Shown here: positions 9,915-18,373 of the stretch, in pieces
How positions within the stretch are numbered: position 1 is the first letter of the stretch
Layout: each line of letters starts with the position of its first letter
Assembly (NCBI GenBank): GCA_039030555.1
Contig: JBCCDY010000027.1
Location: 1-49,770 of the forward strand
Direction: 5' to 3'
From: JBCCDY01 sp039030555
Lineage (GTDB): Bacteria > Bacteroidota > Bacteroidia > Cytophagales > Cyclobacteriaceae
Length of the DNA: 49,770 nucleotides
Notes under the pieces: generated by a model
Databases searched by the model: none
Told to the model about the DNA's origin: nothing
The model's input: only the letters and a program-made list of their open reading frames with translations
Position numbers and translations under genes: made by a program

Positions 9915-10576
9915 TCCACCATCGCCGTTTTCAAAAATTCATTAACGGGTAACCCCGCCAGGTAGTGTTCTTGTATGATTTCTGGTAGTTCGTTAGAAAC
10001 TACCAATTTGGGGTCAAGCTCTTTCATATAATAAAACTGCTTATTATAAATTAAAGGCTCTTTTTCACCAGCCTCTTTAAATTCTGAAGGAAGAATTTTA
10101 TTCTTTTCTCCTTTTAGCTCTCCAAATTTTTTATGGAATGAAGGATTTTCAAGAAGGTTTCTAAAATGCTGTGAAGAGTGCATAATCTCAGTTCGAATTT
10201 TGCTTAAGCTTTCTTTGTCCAAATTGTACACGCCTCCACCTAACCATAATTTTTCGTGGTTCATCTGGATATAAAGTCCCGGAAGCATAGATTTTTTACC
10301 TCCGGGAGCAATTACCGCAGACGCATGTGGCTTATAGGGCGTTTTATCTTTTGAGAATCTAATGTCACGATTAATTCTAAAGATGCAATCTTTCGATTCT
10401 ATCTGAACGTCTGCATCGTATGAACTGACGAATAGGATCACTTCATCCACGAATTCCTTGAACGGTTTTTTCACGAATTTTTCATACTCTTTTCTATGTT
10501 CCTGGAACCAGTCCTTATGATTATTTTCTTGAAGACCTTTAAAGAAGAATTGGAACTCTTTGCTGAAATGACTCAT
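9911..10576 (-). CDS. DUF2461 domain protein
   Basis: 221 aa, full length for DUF2461 (the TIGR02453 family). Recognisable family features: the N-terminal FFKGLQENNHKDWFQEHRKEYE block, the IFRINRDIRFSKDKTPYKPH block, and the GGKKSMLPGLYIQMNHEKLWLGGG block. No signal peptide or membrane segment, so probably cytoplasmic. The family is widespread in bacteria and some fungi and has no established biochemical role. It is convergent with the TolC gene with stop codons overlapping and divergent from the MarR-GNAT gene, so its promoter must lie within 10577-10671. Confidence 0.92.
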   Translation of the reverse strand: MSHFSKEFQFFFKGLQENNHKDWFQEHRKEYEKFVKKPFKEFVDEVILFVSSYDADVQIESKDCIFRINRDIRFSKDKTPYKPHASAVIAPGGKKSMLPGLYIQMNHEKLWLGGGVYNLDKESLSKIRTEIMHSSQHFRNLLENPSFHKKFGELKGEKNKILPSEFKEAGEKEPLIYNKQFYYMKELDPKLVVSNELPEIIQEHYLAGLPVNEFLKTAMVD

Positions 10577-10646
10577 AGTACTAAAATATACTATTTAGTC
10601 AATGGATGAAAATGATTTTTTGAAAAATCAATAATCTATATTTATA

Positions 10647-10668
10647 TTTACGTAGGTATCTACTTAAA
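10647..10668. promoter_or_regulatory. Candidate MarR operator (22-base imperfect palindrome)
   Basis: The segment reads TTTACGTAGGT then ATCTACTTAAA; the two halves match in reverse complement at 18 of 22 positions. It ends three bases before the ATG of the MarR-GNAT gene and sits in the divergent gap with the DUF2461 gene. Size and symmetry suit a MarR dimer, and MarR proteins usually control their own promoters. Inference from position and symmetry only. Confidence 0.5.
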
Positions 10669-10671
10669 TTT

Positions 10672-11619
10672 ATGAATGTATTTAAAAAGACAGGAGAACT
10701 TGCTCTTGGAAGTCGTTTAAAGCGACTCAGTGACTATATTATGAAGGAGGGACATGAGATCTACCTATCGAATGGGTTTGATTTTGAACCCAGGTGGTTT
10801 CCAATTTACTATTTGATCTCAGAAGAGGAAGGAAAATCAGTAATGGATATAGCTACTGAAACCGGATTTAAGCATCCAACGGTTAGTCAGTTTGTAAAGG
10901 AAATGGAGCAAAAGGATATTTTAAGCTCCGAAGTCGATAAAAATGATGGTCGGAAAAAGTTAATTTTTCTCGGAAAAGAGGGGGAAAGTCTTTTACCGAA
11001 ACTGAAACCTCTCTGGAGTGATATAGCTCAAACGATGCACGAAGTAGCACAGAATTATCAGCATCAGATACTTCCCGCAGTCGAATGGTTGGAGAATAGC
11101 TTCGAACAGGAAGATTTCCATAGTTTGGTTCGAAAAACAACGAAGAAAAGACTTTACGAAGAAGTTGATATAATCCCTTTTGAAGCATCGCTATCCAAGT
11201 ATTTTGCTGATTTGAATTACGAATGGATCGAAAAATATTTCGTGATAGAAGATATTGATAGAGAAGTACTTGAAAATCCAGTAAAACTTATCAAGGAAGG
11301 CGGAGCGATTTTTTTTGCGAAAGTAAAAGAAAAAATAGTGGGCACCTGTGCACTAAAGAATTTGGGAAAGCATGTCTATGAGCTTACGAAGATGGGTGTA
11401 ACACCCGAGGCGCAAGGGCGCCAGGTCGGTAAAAAACTGGGGCTAGTTGCTATTGATAAAGCAAAAGATTTAGGTGCAATAAAATTAGTATTAGACTCCA
11501 ATCGGAAACTAATCCCAGCAATTAAGCTATATTATCAACTTGGTTTCAATGAAGTTCATGAAGAGCAGCAACAATCAGCATACGAACGCTGCAACATTAG
11601 CATGGAAATGACTTTATAA
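10672..11619 (+). CDS. MarR-type regulator fused to GNAT acetyltransferase
   Basis: 315 aa in two domains. Residues about 1-150 are a MarR winged helix (SVMDIATETGFKHPTVSQFVKEMEQ as the recognition helix, then the DKNDGRKKLIFLGKEG wing). Residues about 165-315 are a GNAT fold, with the acetyl-CoA site at MGVTPEAQGRQVGKKLG and a late LVLDSNRKLIPAIKLYYQLGF segment typical of the family. The usual Q/R-x-x-G-x-G/A motif has Lys in the last position. Such fusions are known across bacteria as bifunctional helix-turn-helix/GNAT proteins; their acetyl acceptors are mostly unknown. A near-perfect palindrome directly before the start suggests autoregulation, and the DMT transporter nine bases downstream is likely co-transcribed. 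Confidence 0.92.
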   Translation: MNVFKKTGELALGSRLKRLSDYIMKEGHEIYLSNGFDFEPRWFPIYYLISEEEGKSVMDIATETGFKHPTVSQFVKEMEQKDILSSEVDKNDGRKKLIFLGKEGESLLPKLKPLWSDIAQTMHEVAQNYQHQILPAVEWLENSFEQEDFHSLVRKTTKKRLYEEVDIIPFEASLSKYFADLNYEWIEKYFVIEDIDREVLENPVKLIKEGGAIFFAKVKEKIVGTCALKNLGKHVYELTKMGVTPEAQGRQVGKKLGLVAIDKAKDLGAIKLVLDSNRKLIPAIKLYYQLGFNEVHEEQQQSAYERCNISMEMTL

Positions 11620-11627
11620 TTTTCAAG

Positions 11628-12533
11628 TTGGAAAAAAATCATAAGAAAGGTATTCTTTTCGCCGTATTCACAGCAGTGCTGTGGGGGTTCCTGCCCTTGG
11701 CACTCAAAGTGTCTACTTATTCAATTGCGCCCGTAACAGTAGCCTGGAGTAGGTTTATGATCGCTTTTGCCCTGCTGTTATCCATATTCATAATTCGCTA
11801 TCCTAAGGGCTTAAAGATCTTCATAAAGCCTCCTGTCCTTCTTTTTATCGCCGCAATTGGTCTAACGATTAATTATGTGGGAGCAATACATGGTGTTCAT
11901 TATACATCTCCCAGTAATATGCAGATTTTGATGCAATTAGCCCCGATGATGCTGGTGATCAGTGGGATCTTAATTTTTAAAGAAAAGGTCTCAAGATCCC
12001 AGGTTCTTGGTATGCTTACTGCATTTATAGGATTCACTCTTTTTTATGGAGATCAATACCAAGGGGGAAACACCAATAACCAAAGTTTATTGACCGGAAT
12101 GGCGTGGGTCTTTTGCGGAGCATTGGGATGGACTCTATACGCTGTTCTTCAAAAGAAACTTACTGAAAAGCATAATCCTCAGGAATTGAATCTGATTATA
12201 TATGGATTTCCAATTTTTTTACTCATGCCATTAACTGATCTGGACGTTTTTGTAGGGTTGGAAATCAATTTTTGGCTCGTTCTTATTTTCCTTGGAATAA
12301 ATACACTTTTGGCTTACGGTTCTTTATCGGAAGCGTTCCGTTATACTGACGCCAACAAAATCGGAATGATTATAACCCTCAACCCCATTATTACCATATT
12401 CACCATGCAGCTTCTCGGATTAGCGGATGTTCAATGGATTGATCACGAGAAAATTGGCTTATTTGGTTTGTTAGGAGCTTTTATGGTTGTTTCAGGTGCA
12501 ATTATAGCTGTACGAAAACCAAAGAGAGCATAA
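11628..12533 (+). CDS. DMT-superfamily (EamA) transporter, TTG start
   Basis: 301 aa with about ten hydrophobic helices in two EamA halves (first half FAVFTAVLWGFLPLALKVS; second half GMAWVFCGALGWTLYAVLQKK), the usual EamA size. The start is a TTG at 11628: the next in-frame ATG would remove the first helix, and the TTG keeps the MEKNHKKG leader just before it. It lies nine bases after the MarR-GNAT stop, so it is probably in that operon and under its control. DMT members export metabolites such as amino acids or drugs; the substrate is not evident. An acetylating regulator plus an exporter suggests handling of one small compound, which is inference. Confidence 0.9.
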   Translation: MEKNHKKGILFAVFTAVLWGFLPLALKVSTYSIAPVTVAWSRFMIAFALLLSIFIIRYPKGLKIFIKPPVLLFIAAIGLTINYVGAIHGVHYTSPSNMQILMQLAPMMLVISGILIFKEKVSRSQVLGMLTAFIGFTLFYGDQYQGGNTNNQSLLTGMAWVFCGALGWTLYAVLQKKLTEKHNPQELNLIIYGFPIFLLMPLTDLDVFVGLEINFWLVLIFLGINTLLAYGSLSEAFRYTDANKIGMIITLNPIITIFTMQLLGLADVQWIDHEKIGLFGLLGAFMVVSGAIIAVRKPKRA

Positions 12534-12537
12534 AAAA

Positions 12538-12569
12538 GGGCTCTTATTCCTGAGAGGATCTAAGAGCCC
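12538..12569 (-). terminator. Rho-independent terminator, minus strand
   Basis: Nine-base perfect stem GGGCTCTTA / TAAGAGCCC with a 14-base loop. On the minus strand the stem is followed directly by six T residues; on the plus strand it has no T tract after it. It therefore ends minus-strand transcription, matching the decayed secreted-protein gene at 12605-12995 (or read-through from the TetR gene) rather than the DMT gene. Confidence 0.75.
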
Positions 12570-12604
12570 GACCAAACCTACTTATACAAACTATACTAAT
12601 AACA

Positions 12605-12995
12605 CTAGTGTGATGATAATGTTTTAGAGTTTATCTGTATTATTAATAATTTTCCTTTGTTTAATTTTCCAGACCTCCCATTCACAACAATAGAATAGCT
12701 GCCGGGCCTTAAATCAGTGTATGCCATAAATAGTGATTTATCCGATATAATCTACTTTGGCTGCTTTATTTCGGCATTTATTCCCTCAAGCAGTATCTGT
12801 AATTATAAATCAATTTAGTTTTTCTAAATCTTTTTGATCGAACAAAATCGATTGATATTTTTTTCTTAACCCCTGGTTCTAGAGTCACTTTTTCTAAAAA
12901 GACTCAATATCAAAGCCGTTTCCAGGAGCTCCTTGAGCCAGAACTGTTGTACTTGCTGCAATCACTAAAAGTAGAAGTGTAAATATTTTTTTCAG
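12605..12995 (-). pseudogene. Decayed small secreted-protein gene
   Basis: On the minus strand a 33-codon frame (12995 down to 12894) reads KKIFTLLLLVIAASTTVLAQ then GAPGNGFDIESF and a stop, a textbook Bacteroidota signal peptide plus start of a mature protein, but the initiator position is CTG, with a TAA two codons upstream. Further along, in other frames, VTLEPGVKKKISIDFVRS and, after an in-frame TAG at 12752-12754, SLFMAYTDLRPGSYSIVVNG followed by RSGKLNKGKLLI look like mature-protein pieces; the last resembles the final strands of secreted-protein C-terminal sorting domains. A minus-strand terminator follows at 12538. I read this as one gene broken by start loss and frameshifts. The parent family is not identified. 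The rest of this 506-base gap holds nothing else I can support. Confidence 0.5.
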
Positions 12996-13039
12996 CTTTT
13001 ACTGTTTTAATTATCTGATCAAATGCTCAAAAAAGATAT

Positions 13040-13639
13040 TTAAGATTTCTTGACTATTCCCTTCAGCATTAATCTCAAAGCAAATATGACCTGCTCCTCA
13101 ATCTTCTTAAAGTCAGTTTGATTGGGTTTGATGTTGATGAATTTATTGTAGTTATCGTATTGCAGTGCAAACTTCACTGATATTAAGGATTTTGCTACTT
13201 TTTCGGAATCACACTCTACAAAAAGACCAATTTTTTTACCTTCTTCGATAATATTCACATAGAAATTAAGCCTTTGTTGGTTAACCTTATAAACAAATTC
13301 ACGAAACATATTTCGAGTTTCAACTACGGTGCTTATGGGAATTTTATGCTGAAGAACAGTTTTTTCGTGATATTTTAAGGTTTCTGAAGAATACGCCAGT
13401 AACTGATCCATAGGGTTTTCGTATTTTAACGCTTCCTGTTGAAATTTATCCAGATTTTCTTCCCATTCTTTCGAAAAAGCCTCAAAGAAAATTTCCTCTT
13501 TATTTTTGAAATAATAATAGAGTGATGATTTCGTCATCCCAAGACATTTCGAGATATCATCTACGCTTGTTTTTGTATATCCTAACCTATTGAAGAGTTC
13601 TTTAGCAGCTTCTAATATCTGCTCCTTTCTAGTATCCAT
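13040..13639 (-). CDS. TetR/AcrR-family transcriptional regulator
   Basis: 199 aa. Residues 1-50 are a TetR DNA-binding domain: MDTRKEQILEAAKELFNRLGY, then TSVDDISKCLGMTKSSLYYYFKNKEEIF with the helix-turn-helix and the YYYFKNKE signature. The remaining ~140 residues are a helical ligand-binding and dimer domain without recognisable specificity. Upstream on the minus strand a TTGAAG and a TATCTTTT about 17 bases apart resemble a Bacteroidota -33/-7 promoter. No divergent target is adjacent; the closest transport genes are the DMT exporter and the RND operon, so its target is unknown. Confidence 0.93.
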   Translation of the reverse strand: MDTRKEQILEAAKELFNRLGYTKTSVDDISKCLGMTKSSLYYYFKNKEEIFFEAFSKEWEENLDKFQQEALKYENPMDQLLAYSSETLKYHEKTVLQHKIPISTVVETRNMFREFVYKVNQQRLNFYVNIIEEGKKIGLFVECDSEKVAKSLISVKFALQYDNYNKFINIKPNQTDFKKIEEQVIFALRLMLKGIVKKS

Positions 13640-13707
13640 ACGGTTAATTTATCCTCTAACATAGTCCAATTTGTTCGATTATTCAAAAAGATATTGGATG
13701 TACATTT

Positions 13708-13728
13708 CTTCAAGGAAATTGCTTGAAG
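13708..13728. repeat. Inverted repeat between kinase end and TetR start
   Basis: Perfect seven-base inverted repeat CTTCAAG / CTTGAAG around a seven-base spacer. It lies just past the stop of the minus-strand histidine kinase and about 70 bases upstream of the TetR start. It could be a weak terminator for the kinase or a regulator site for the TetR gene; its minus-strand TTGAAG also fits a -33 element. The choice is not decidable from sequence. Confidence 0.35.
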
Positions 13729-13746
13729 GTAACTAGGGGTAGAATG

Positions 13747-15192
13747 CTAAAAAGGGATAGTGAAAGTAAATTCGGTACCTACTCCCAGTTGGGATTTAAC
13801 CTTTATTTTTCCTTTAAGAATGTGTACAACTTCTTTCACGAGATAAAGCCCAAGGCCAGAACCATCGGACTGCTCTGAACCTCTGTAGAACATATCGAAG
13901 ATCCGATCTAAAATTTTAGGATCGATGCCAGGGCCATTGTCTTTTACAGAAAAGAAAAGTCCGTGTTCTTTTTTATCAATAAAAATTTCAATTCTGGGGT
14001 ATTCTTTTTCCAGAGTATGATACTTGATTGCATTTCCAATGAGGTTATTCAGGATGATTTGGAGACGAAAACGATCTACTAAAATGGGTTCTTTAATCGC
14101 CACCCGATTTTTGAAGTCAATTTGATCTGCATCATTAAAGTATCGAAAATTATCTATGATGTTATCGATGAAGTCCTTAAGGTCAATCTGTTCCTTTTGA
14201 ACTTCACTTTTTATATTCTTGGAATAGCTGGATATATCCTTGATGAAAGAATCCATATTTTCAACCCGTGATTTCATCAACGATAGGTATTGGTTCAGCT
14301 TGCTATAGTCTTTTTCATATTCAATCAATTGAATAATTCCCATCAAAGAGACTAATGGAGCCCTGAGGTCGTGTGACGTACTGTAAAGAAACTGATCCAA
14401 CTCTTTATTGGTCTTCTTTAGGTTCTTGTTCGTTCTTTTAAACTGCTTGGCAAGCTTTTTAAATTTATCTCTACTTGATTCTAATGCCAGTAGTGAGTTG
14501 TCGTAAATATTCATCATGTAATATATCGCTATAGCAAAAGTGATGGTCGATATACTCAGATTGATGTAATAATTAATTTCAGACGGTCTTTGGATGGGAG
14601 GTATTTTACCGAACACTTCATAATTAAAAAACTGAAGAACAAACAACGCCATGATTGGAATGCTAATAAACAAAATCCTAACGTAGGTTGGCTTATGGAT
14701 GGCGAAGATTACGGTACCCCCCATGATAGGGAAATAGATCAAACTGATCCCGCTTTCCTGAGGCAACAGATCGGCATAAACAAATAGGAATATATTGGTT
14801 ACCGCTAAAAACATATAACAAGCTAGATTAGTATATCCGTGCTTATTGAGGAAGTAAACAACAACTAGCAGTATTGAAACAAATATATCCAGCGAAAACG
14901 TGATATTATTCGGAAATAATACCGCGTATAAGATGGTGTAGCCGATAGAAGTTATTGCGGCTATAATACTCAAATGAGAAACGATGATCTTTAATCGCTC
15001 ATGATGATTTTTTACGCTATCCTCGTCAGATTCTTTTAAAAAATCAGTTTTTTTAGCCTTAAAAGGTGATATGCGATCTTTTATTTTCAAGTATAAAAAA
15101 GGGTGACTTCCAAGCTGTGAAGATATGGAGATATAGTTGAAGAGGAGCTTTAAGAAGAGAAATATTCCAATAAGAGTGGGAAAATAACTCAC
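13747..15192 (-). CDS. Membrane sensor histidine kinase
   Basis: 481 aa. Residues about 70-230 hold six hydrophobic helices separated by very short loops, so sensing is within or near the membrane; an extra hydrophobic stretch lies at residues 5-20. A coiled linker (240-268) leads to the HisKA domain with the phospho-acceptor His274 in YSTSHDLRAPL. The HATPase domain shows the N box NLIGNAIKYH (Asn387), G1 box VKDNGPGIDP and G2 box GSGLGLYLVKE. There is no receiver domain and no neighbouring response regulator gene, so it is an orphan kinase. Its signal cannot be read. Gap 15193-15272 holds no further gene. Confidence 0.92.
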   Translation of the reverse strand: MSYFPTLIGIFLFLKLLFNYISISSQLGSHPFLYLKIKDRISPFKAKKTDFLKESDEDSVKNHHERLKIIVSHLSIIAAITSIGYTILYAVLFPNNITFSLDIFVSILLVVVYFLNKHGYTNLACYMFLAVTNIFLFVYADLLPQESGISLIYFPIMGGTVIFAIHKPTYVRILFISIPIMALFVLQFFNYEVFGKIPPIQRPSEINYYINLSISTITFAIAIYYMMNIYDNSLLALESSRDKFKKLAKQFKRTNKNLKKTNKELDQFLYSTSHDLRAPLVSLMGIIQLIEYEKDYSKLNQYLSLMKSRVENMDSFIKDISSYSKNIKSEVQKEQIDLKDFIDNIIDNFRYFNDADQIDFKNRVAIKEPILVDRFRLQIILNNLIGNAIKYHTLEKEYPRIEIFIDKKEHGLFFSVKDNGPGIDPKILDRIFDMFYRGSEQSDGSGLGLYLVKEVVHILKGKIKVKSQLGVGTEFTFTIPF

Positions 15193-15272
15193 ATTGAAAT
15201 CTGGAAGACATAAGACGGACTTGACTTTATTAGGGTATAATCTACCTTGCCCATTGTTGGAAGGGTTATGAA

Positions 15273-15734
15273 TTAATCTTCCTGTAAAGAATCGGAACTA
15301 ATTCCGGAAGTTACTTTTTCCATTATATCCAGGAACTGTTCCTGTTCTTTTGAAGTAAGTAGTGACATTATTCTTTGGCTCATCTCCATTTTTTTCATAG
15401 AAAAGAATTCATAAGTTTCCTTTCCCAGTTTTTCTGTAAGTCCTACCCATACAGTCCTGCGATCTTCTTCAGAATTAAACCGTAACAGGTAACCTTTCTG
15501 TACCAGTTTATCCACTATGCCTGTAGCAGTACTGAAAGGGACTTCAAGAAATTCTGCAATATCCCTCATAATAAGGCGATCCCTTTTGCCTACAAAGCCG
15601 ATCAAGGAAAGATCCTGTTTGCTGATGTCCTTTGTCATATCAACACAAAAACTATCGACCTCCTGCATTTTTACAATAAGCCGTTCAAACGAATCTGAAA
15701 ACCTGACTAATAGCTCATCATCTTTTTTTAGCAT
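15273..15734 (-). CDS. MarR-family transcriptional regulator
   Basis: 153 aa from the ATG at 15734; a TTG at 15743 would add three residues and is less likely. A winged helix is clear: LIMRDIAEFLEVPFSTATGIVDKLVQKGYLLRF as recognition helix region, then NSEEDRRTVWVGLTEKL as wing with the conserved D-R pair. Helices on both sides form the MarR dimer interface. It is divergent from the MMPL/HAE-3 pump gene, with TTCGAA-like repeats in the shared 227-base gap, so it probably represses that pump operon and itself; this is the usual arrangement for MarR and efflux genes. Confidence 0.92.
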   Translation of the reverse strand: MLKKDDELLVRFSDSFERLIVKMQEVDSFCVDMTKDISKQDLSLIGFVGKRDRLIMRDIAEFLEVPFSTATGIVDKLVQKGYLLRFNSEEDRRTVWVGLTEKLGKETYEFFSMKKMEMSQRIMSLLTSKEQEQFLDIMEKVTSGISSDSLQED

Positions 15735-15802
15735 CGTAAACAAATTACGTCAAAAATGATGCAAAAAGCTGTAAAATATCCATAAAATCCTTCTCTAACA
15801 GT

Positions 15803-15900
15803 ATTCGAACAATAAATTTCGATTTTCAAAAAGTTTGATAACCAAAATACTACACTATCGTTAGATAATTATTATTTCGATATTCGTAATATTCGAAAAT
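15803..15900. promoter_or_regulatory. Divergent control region with repeated TTCGAA-like sites
   Basis: Between the MarR gene and the MMPL pump gene, ATTCGAA (15803-15809), ATTTCGAT (15816-15823), ATTTCGATATT (from 15874) and ATATTCGAAA (to 15899) repeat the same core. The last two form an almost symmetrical palindrome around CGT. Two paired sites of this size fit two MarR dimers, one near each promoter. Assignment to the adjacent MarR is inference. Confidence 0.5.
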
Positions 15901-15961
15901 AAAATTAATTAACTCCTGTAACCTAAAACACAAATCGCCATAAGACCAAAATCATACTTAA

Positions 15962-18358
15962 ATGACAGAACAGAATCAATCTAAAAAGGCTCAGAAAACT
16001 CAGTTTGGAGTTCGATGGGGAAAGGCTGTAATTTCTTACAGGTGGCCCGTATTTATTGGGTCATTTATATTCTTTATGGCCTATATGGGCTTATCAGGCG
16101 GTAACATAAAATTTGACAGTGATTATCATGTTTTCTTTAGCGAGGATAACCCTCAGGTTCTCGCTTACGACAAACTTCAGAATACATTTACAAAAGATGA
16201 TAATGTTTTTATAGTTATTGAGCGTAGAGACGGAAAAGATGTATTTGACTCTGAAACGCTTAAGGCTATTGAGGATCTGACTAAAGCAGCGTGGCAGACA
16301 CCGCATTCAAGCAGGGTAGATGCTATTACAAATTTTCAGTATACAAAGGCAGTAGGTGATGATCTTTATGTAGATGATCTGATCAGCGATGCAAATCAGA
16401 AAACGGATAGCGAGATTGGTAAACTGAAAGAGATAGCGACTACTGATAGCAGGATTGTACACAGACTGATAAATGAAGAAGGGACTGCTACTGCGGTCAA
16501 TGTAACTGTTCGCCTTCCCGATGTTGATAATGGAGAGAATGCGGAAATAACAGCTTTTGCAAGAGAACTGGTTAAGAAGTTCGAGGAAGAAAACCCTGAA
16601 TTACAAACCTATTTATCAGGTTTCGTAATGCTTAACAGCGCATTTTTTGAATCCGCTATGGGTGATATGACAACGCTAACCCCTTTGATGTTTCTCTTCA
16701 TCATTGTAACTGTCTTTTTAACCACAAGAACAATTACCGGAACACTTGCGACACTGCTTGTTATTGTACTTTCGATAGGTATGGGTATGGGTTTTGTTTC
16801 CTATACAGGTATTGGATTAACTCCTCCTTCAGCGGCATTTATGAATATTGTGCTAACTCTGGCAGTTGCAGACAGTATTCATATACTGGTCACATTTATT
16901 CAGGGAATGAAAAAGGGCCTTGAGAAAAATGAGGCTATAGTTGAAAGTCTGAGGGTAAACTTTATGCCAGTATTCATCACAAGTCTTACGACCATAATCG
17001 GATTTCTTTCCATGAATACCAGTGATTCACCTCCTTTTCATGACCTGGGCAATCTTACTTCAGTAGGCATGGCTGCTGCATTTTTGTTTTCAGTGACCCT
17101 CTTACCTTCGATACTTTCAATTTTCCCCGTTCGTATTAAGGCAACAAGCGAATCCGGTAAGGTTAGCTGGCTCGACCACCAACTTGAGAATCTGTCGGAA
17201 TTTGTGATCGTAAGAAAAAGGCCTGTCATAGCAGCCAGTTCCATATTTATTCTGGCGGGGTCATTTCTCGTTTTTCAGAATGAACTTAACGACGAGTTTA
17301 TTAAATATTTCAGTCCGAAGGTTGATTTCCGTACCGATACTGATCACATAAGTGAAAATTTAACTGGGATATATACCATGGAGTACTCGATCGGTTCAGA
17401 CGGACCGGGAGGTGTGAATGACCCTGATTACCTTGCTAAACTTAAGGAATTTGAAAAATGGCTGTATACTAATCCGGAGGTAGTACATGTCAACGCATTT
17501 ACCGATATCATGAGGCATGTTAATAAATCCATGCATGGAGACAGTTTAAAATACTTCAGTATACCGGAAGAAAGAGAGCATGCAGCGCAGTTTCTGTTTC
17601 TTTACGAACTGTCCCTTCCATTCGGTCTGGATCTTAATAATCAGGTCAATGTCGATAAATCCGAAACCAGAGTAATTGTTACACTGGAAAATATTCCAAC
17701 CAAACGCATGCTGAAGCTGGGTGAGTCGGCGTCTCAATGGTTGGAGGAAAATACACCGGATTATATGAATGCTGAAGCAGTAAGTAGTACGATGATGTTT
17801 GCTCACCTTTCAGAGAGGCAGATTCTGAGCATGATATCGGGAACAGCGATTGCACTCGTTTTGATCTCTCTGGTACTGGGCTTTGCTATAAAAAGCTTGA
17901 AATTCGGGTTTATCAGTCTTATTCCCAACGTTACTCCCGTACTGGTAGGGCTTGGCATGTGGGGGCTTCTTTATGGATATATAAATGTTGGTCTCTCTAT
18001 AGTTTTTGGAATGACTTTGGGAATTATTGTGGACGATACGGTTCATTTTATCTCTAAATACCTTAGAGCAAGAAGGGAGCACGGTTATTCCCCGGAAGAC
18101 TCAATCAGGTATGCCTTTTCTACTGTTGGCAAGGCACTTGTGGTGACCAGCTTTATTCTGGTTATAGGATTTCTTGTGCTGGCTCAATCCAACTTCAGAA
18201 TGAATTCAGATATGGCTAAAATCACGGGGATGATCATTACACTGGCTTTGCTTCTGGATTTTCTATTCTTACCGGCACTTTTACTTTTAGGGTCTGGCAG
18301 TTCAGCTTCGAAAGATGGCAAATCGGTTCAATTATCAAATCAATCTAACATAGCTTAA
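15962..18358 (+). CDS. MMPL/HAE-3-type RND transporter
   Basis: 798 aa, shorter than drug-type RND pumps and typical of the HAE-3/MMPL (Patched-like) branch: a first helix (PVFIGSFIFFMAYMGLSGG), a ~180-residue periplasmic loop (FDSDYHVFFSEDNPQ), five helices, a second loop and six helices. Helix 4 carries LTLAVADSIHILVTF and its repeat GIIVDDTVHFISKYL, the paired proton-relay segments. This branch moves lipids, sterols or hopanoids rather than drugs. There is no adaptor gene; instead a LolA-like gene follows 15 bases later and a barrel gene next, and a MarR gene is divergent. The substrate is probably hydrophobic, by family. Confidence 0.92.
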   Translation: MTEQNQSKKAQKTQFGVRWGKAVISYRWPVFIGSFIFFMAYMGLSGGNIKFDSDYHVFFSEDNPQVLAYDKLQNTFTKDDNVFIVIERRDGKDVFDSETLKAIEDLTKAAWQTPHSSRVDAITNFQYTKAVGDDLYVDDLISDANQKTDSEIGKLKEIATTDSRIVHRLINEEGTATAVNVTVRLPDVDNGENAEITAFARELVKKFEEENPELQTYLSGFVMLNSAFFESAMGDMTTLTPLMFLFIIVTVFLTTRTITGTLATLLVIVLSIGMGMGFVSYTGIGLTPPSAAFMNIVLTLAVADSIHILVTFIQGMKKGLEKNEAIVESLRVNFMPVFITSLTTIIGFLSMNTSDSPPFHDLGNLTSVGMAAAFLFSVTLLPSILSIFPVRIKATSESGKVSWLDHQLENLSEFVIVRKRPVIAASSIFILAGSFLVFQNELNDEFIKYFSPKVDFRTDTDHISENLTGIYTMEYSIGSDGPGGVNDPDYLAKLKEFEKWLYTNPEVVHVNAFTDIMRHVNKSMHGDSLKYFSIPEEREHAAQFLFLYELSLPFGLDLNNQVNVDKSETRVIVTLENIPTKRMLKLGESASQWLEENTPDYMNAEAVSSTMMFAHLSERQILSMISGTAIALVLISLVLGFAIKSLKFGFISLIPNVTPVLVGLGMWGLLYGYINVGLSIVFGMTLGIIVDDTVHFISKYLRARREHGYSPEDSIRYAFSTVGKALVVTSFILVIGFLVLAQSNFRMNSDMAKITGMIITLALLLDFLFLPALLLLGSGSSASKDGKSVQLSNQSNIA

Positions 18359-18373
18359 TATTCACTAATTAAA

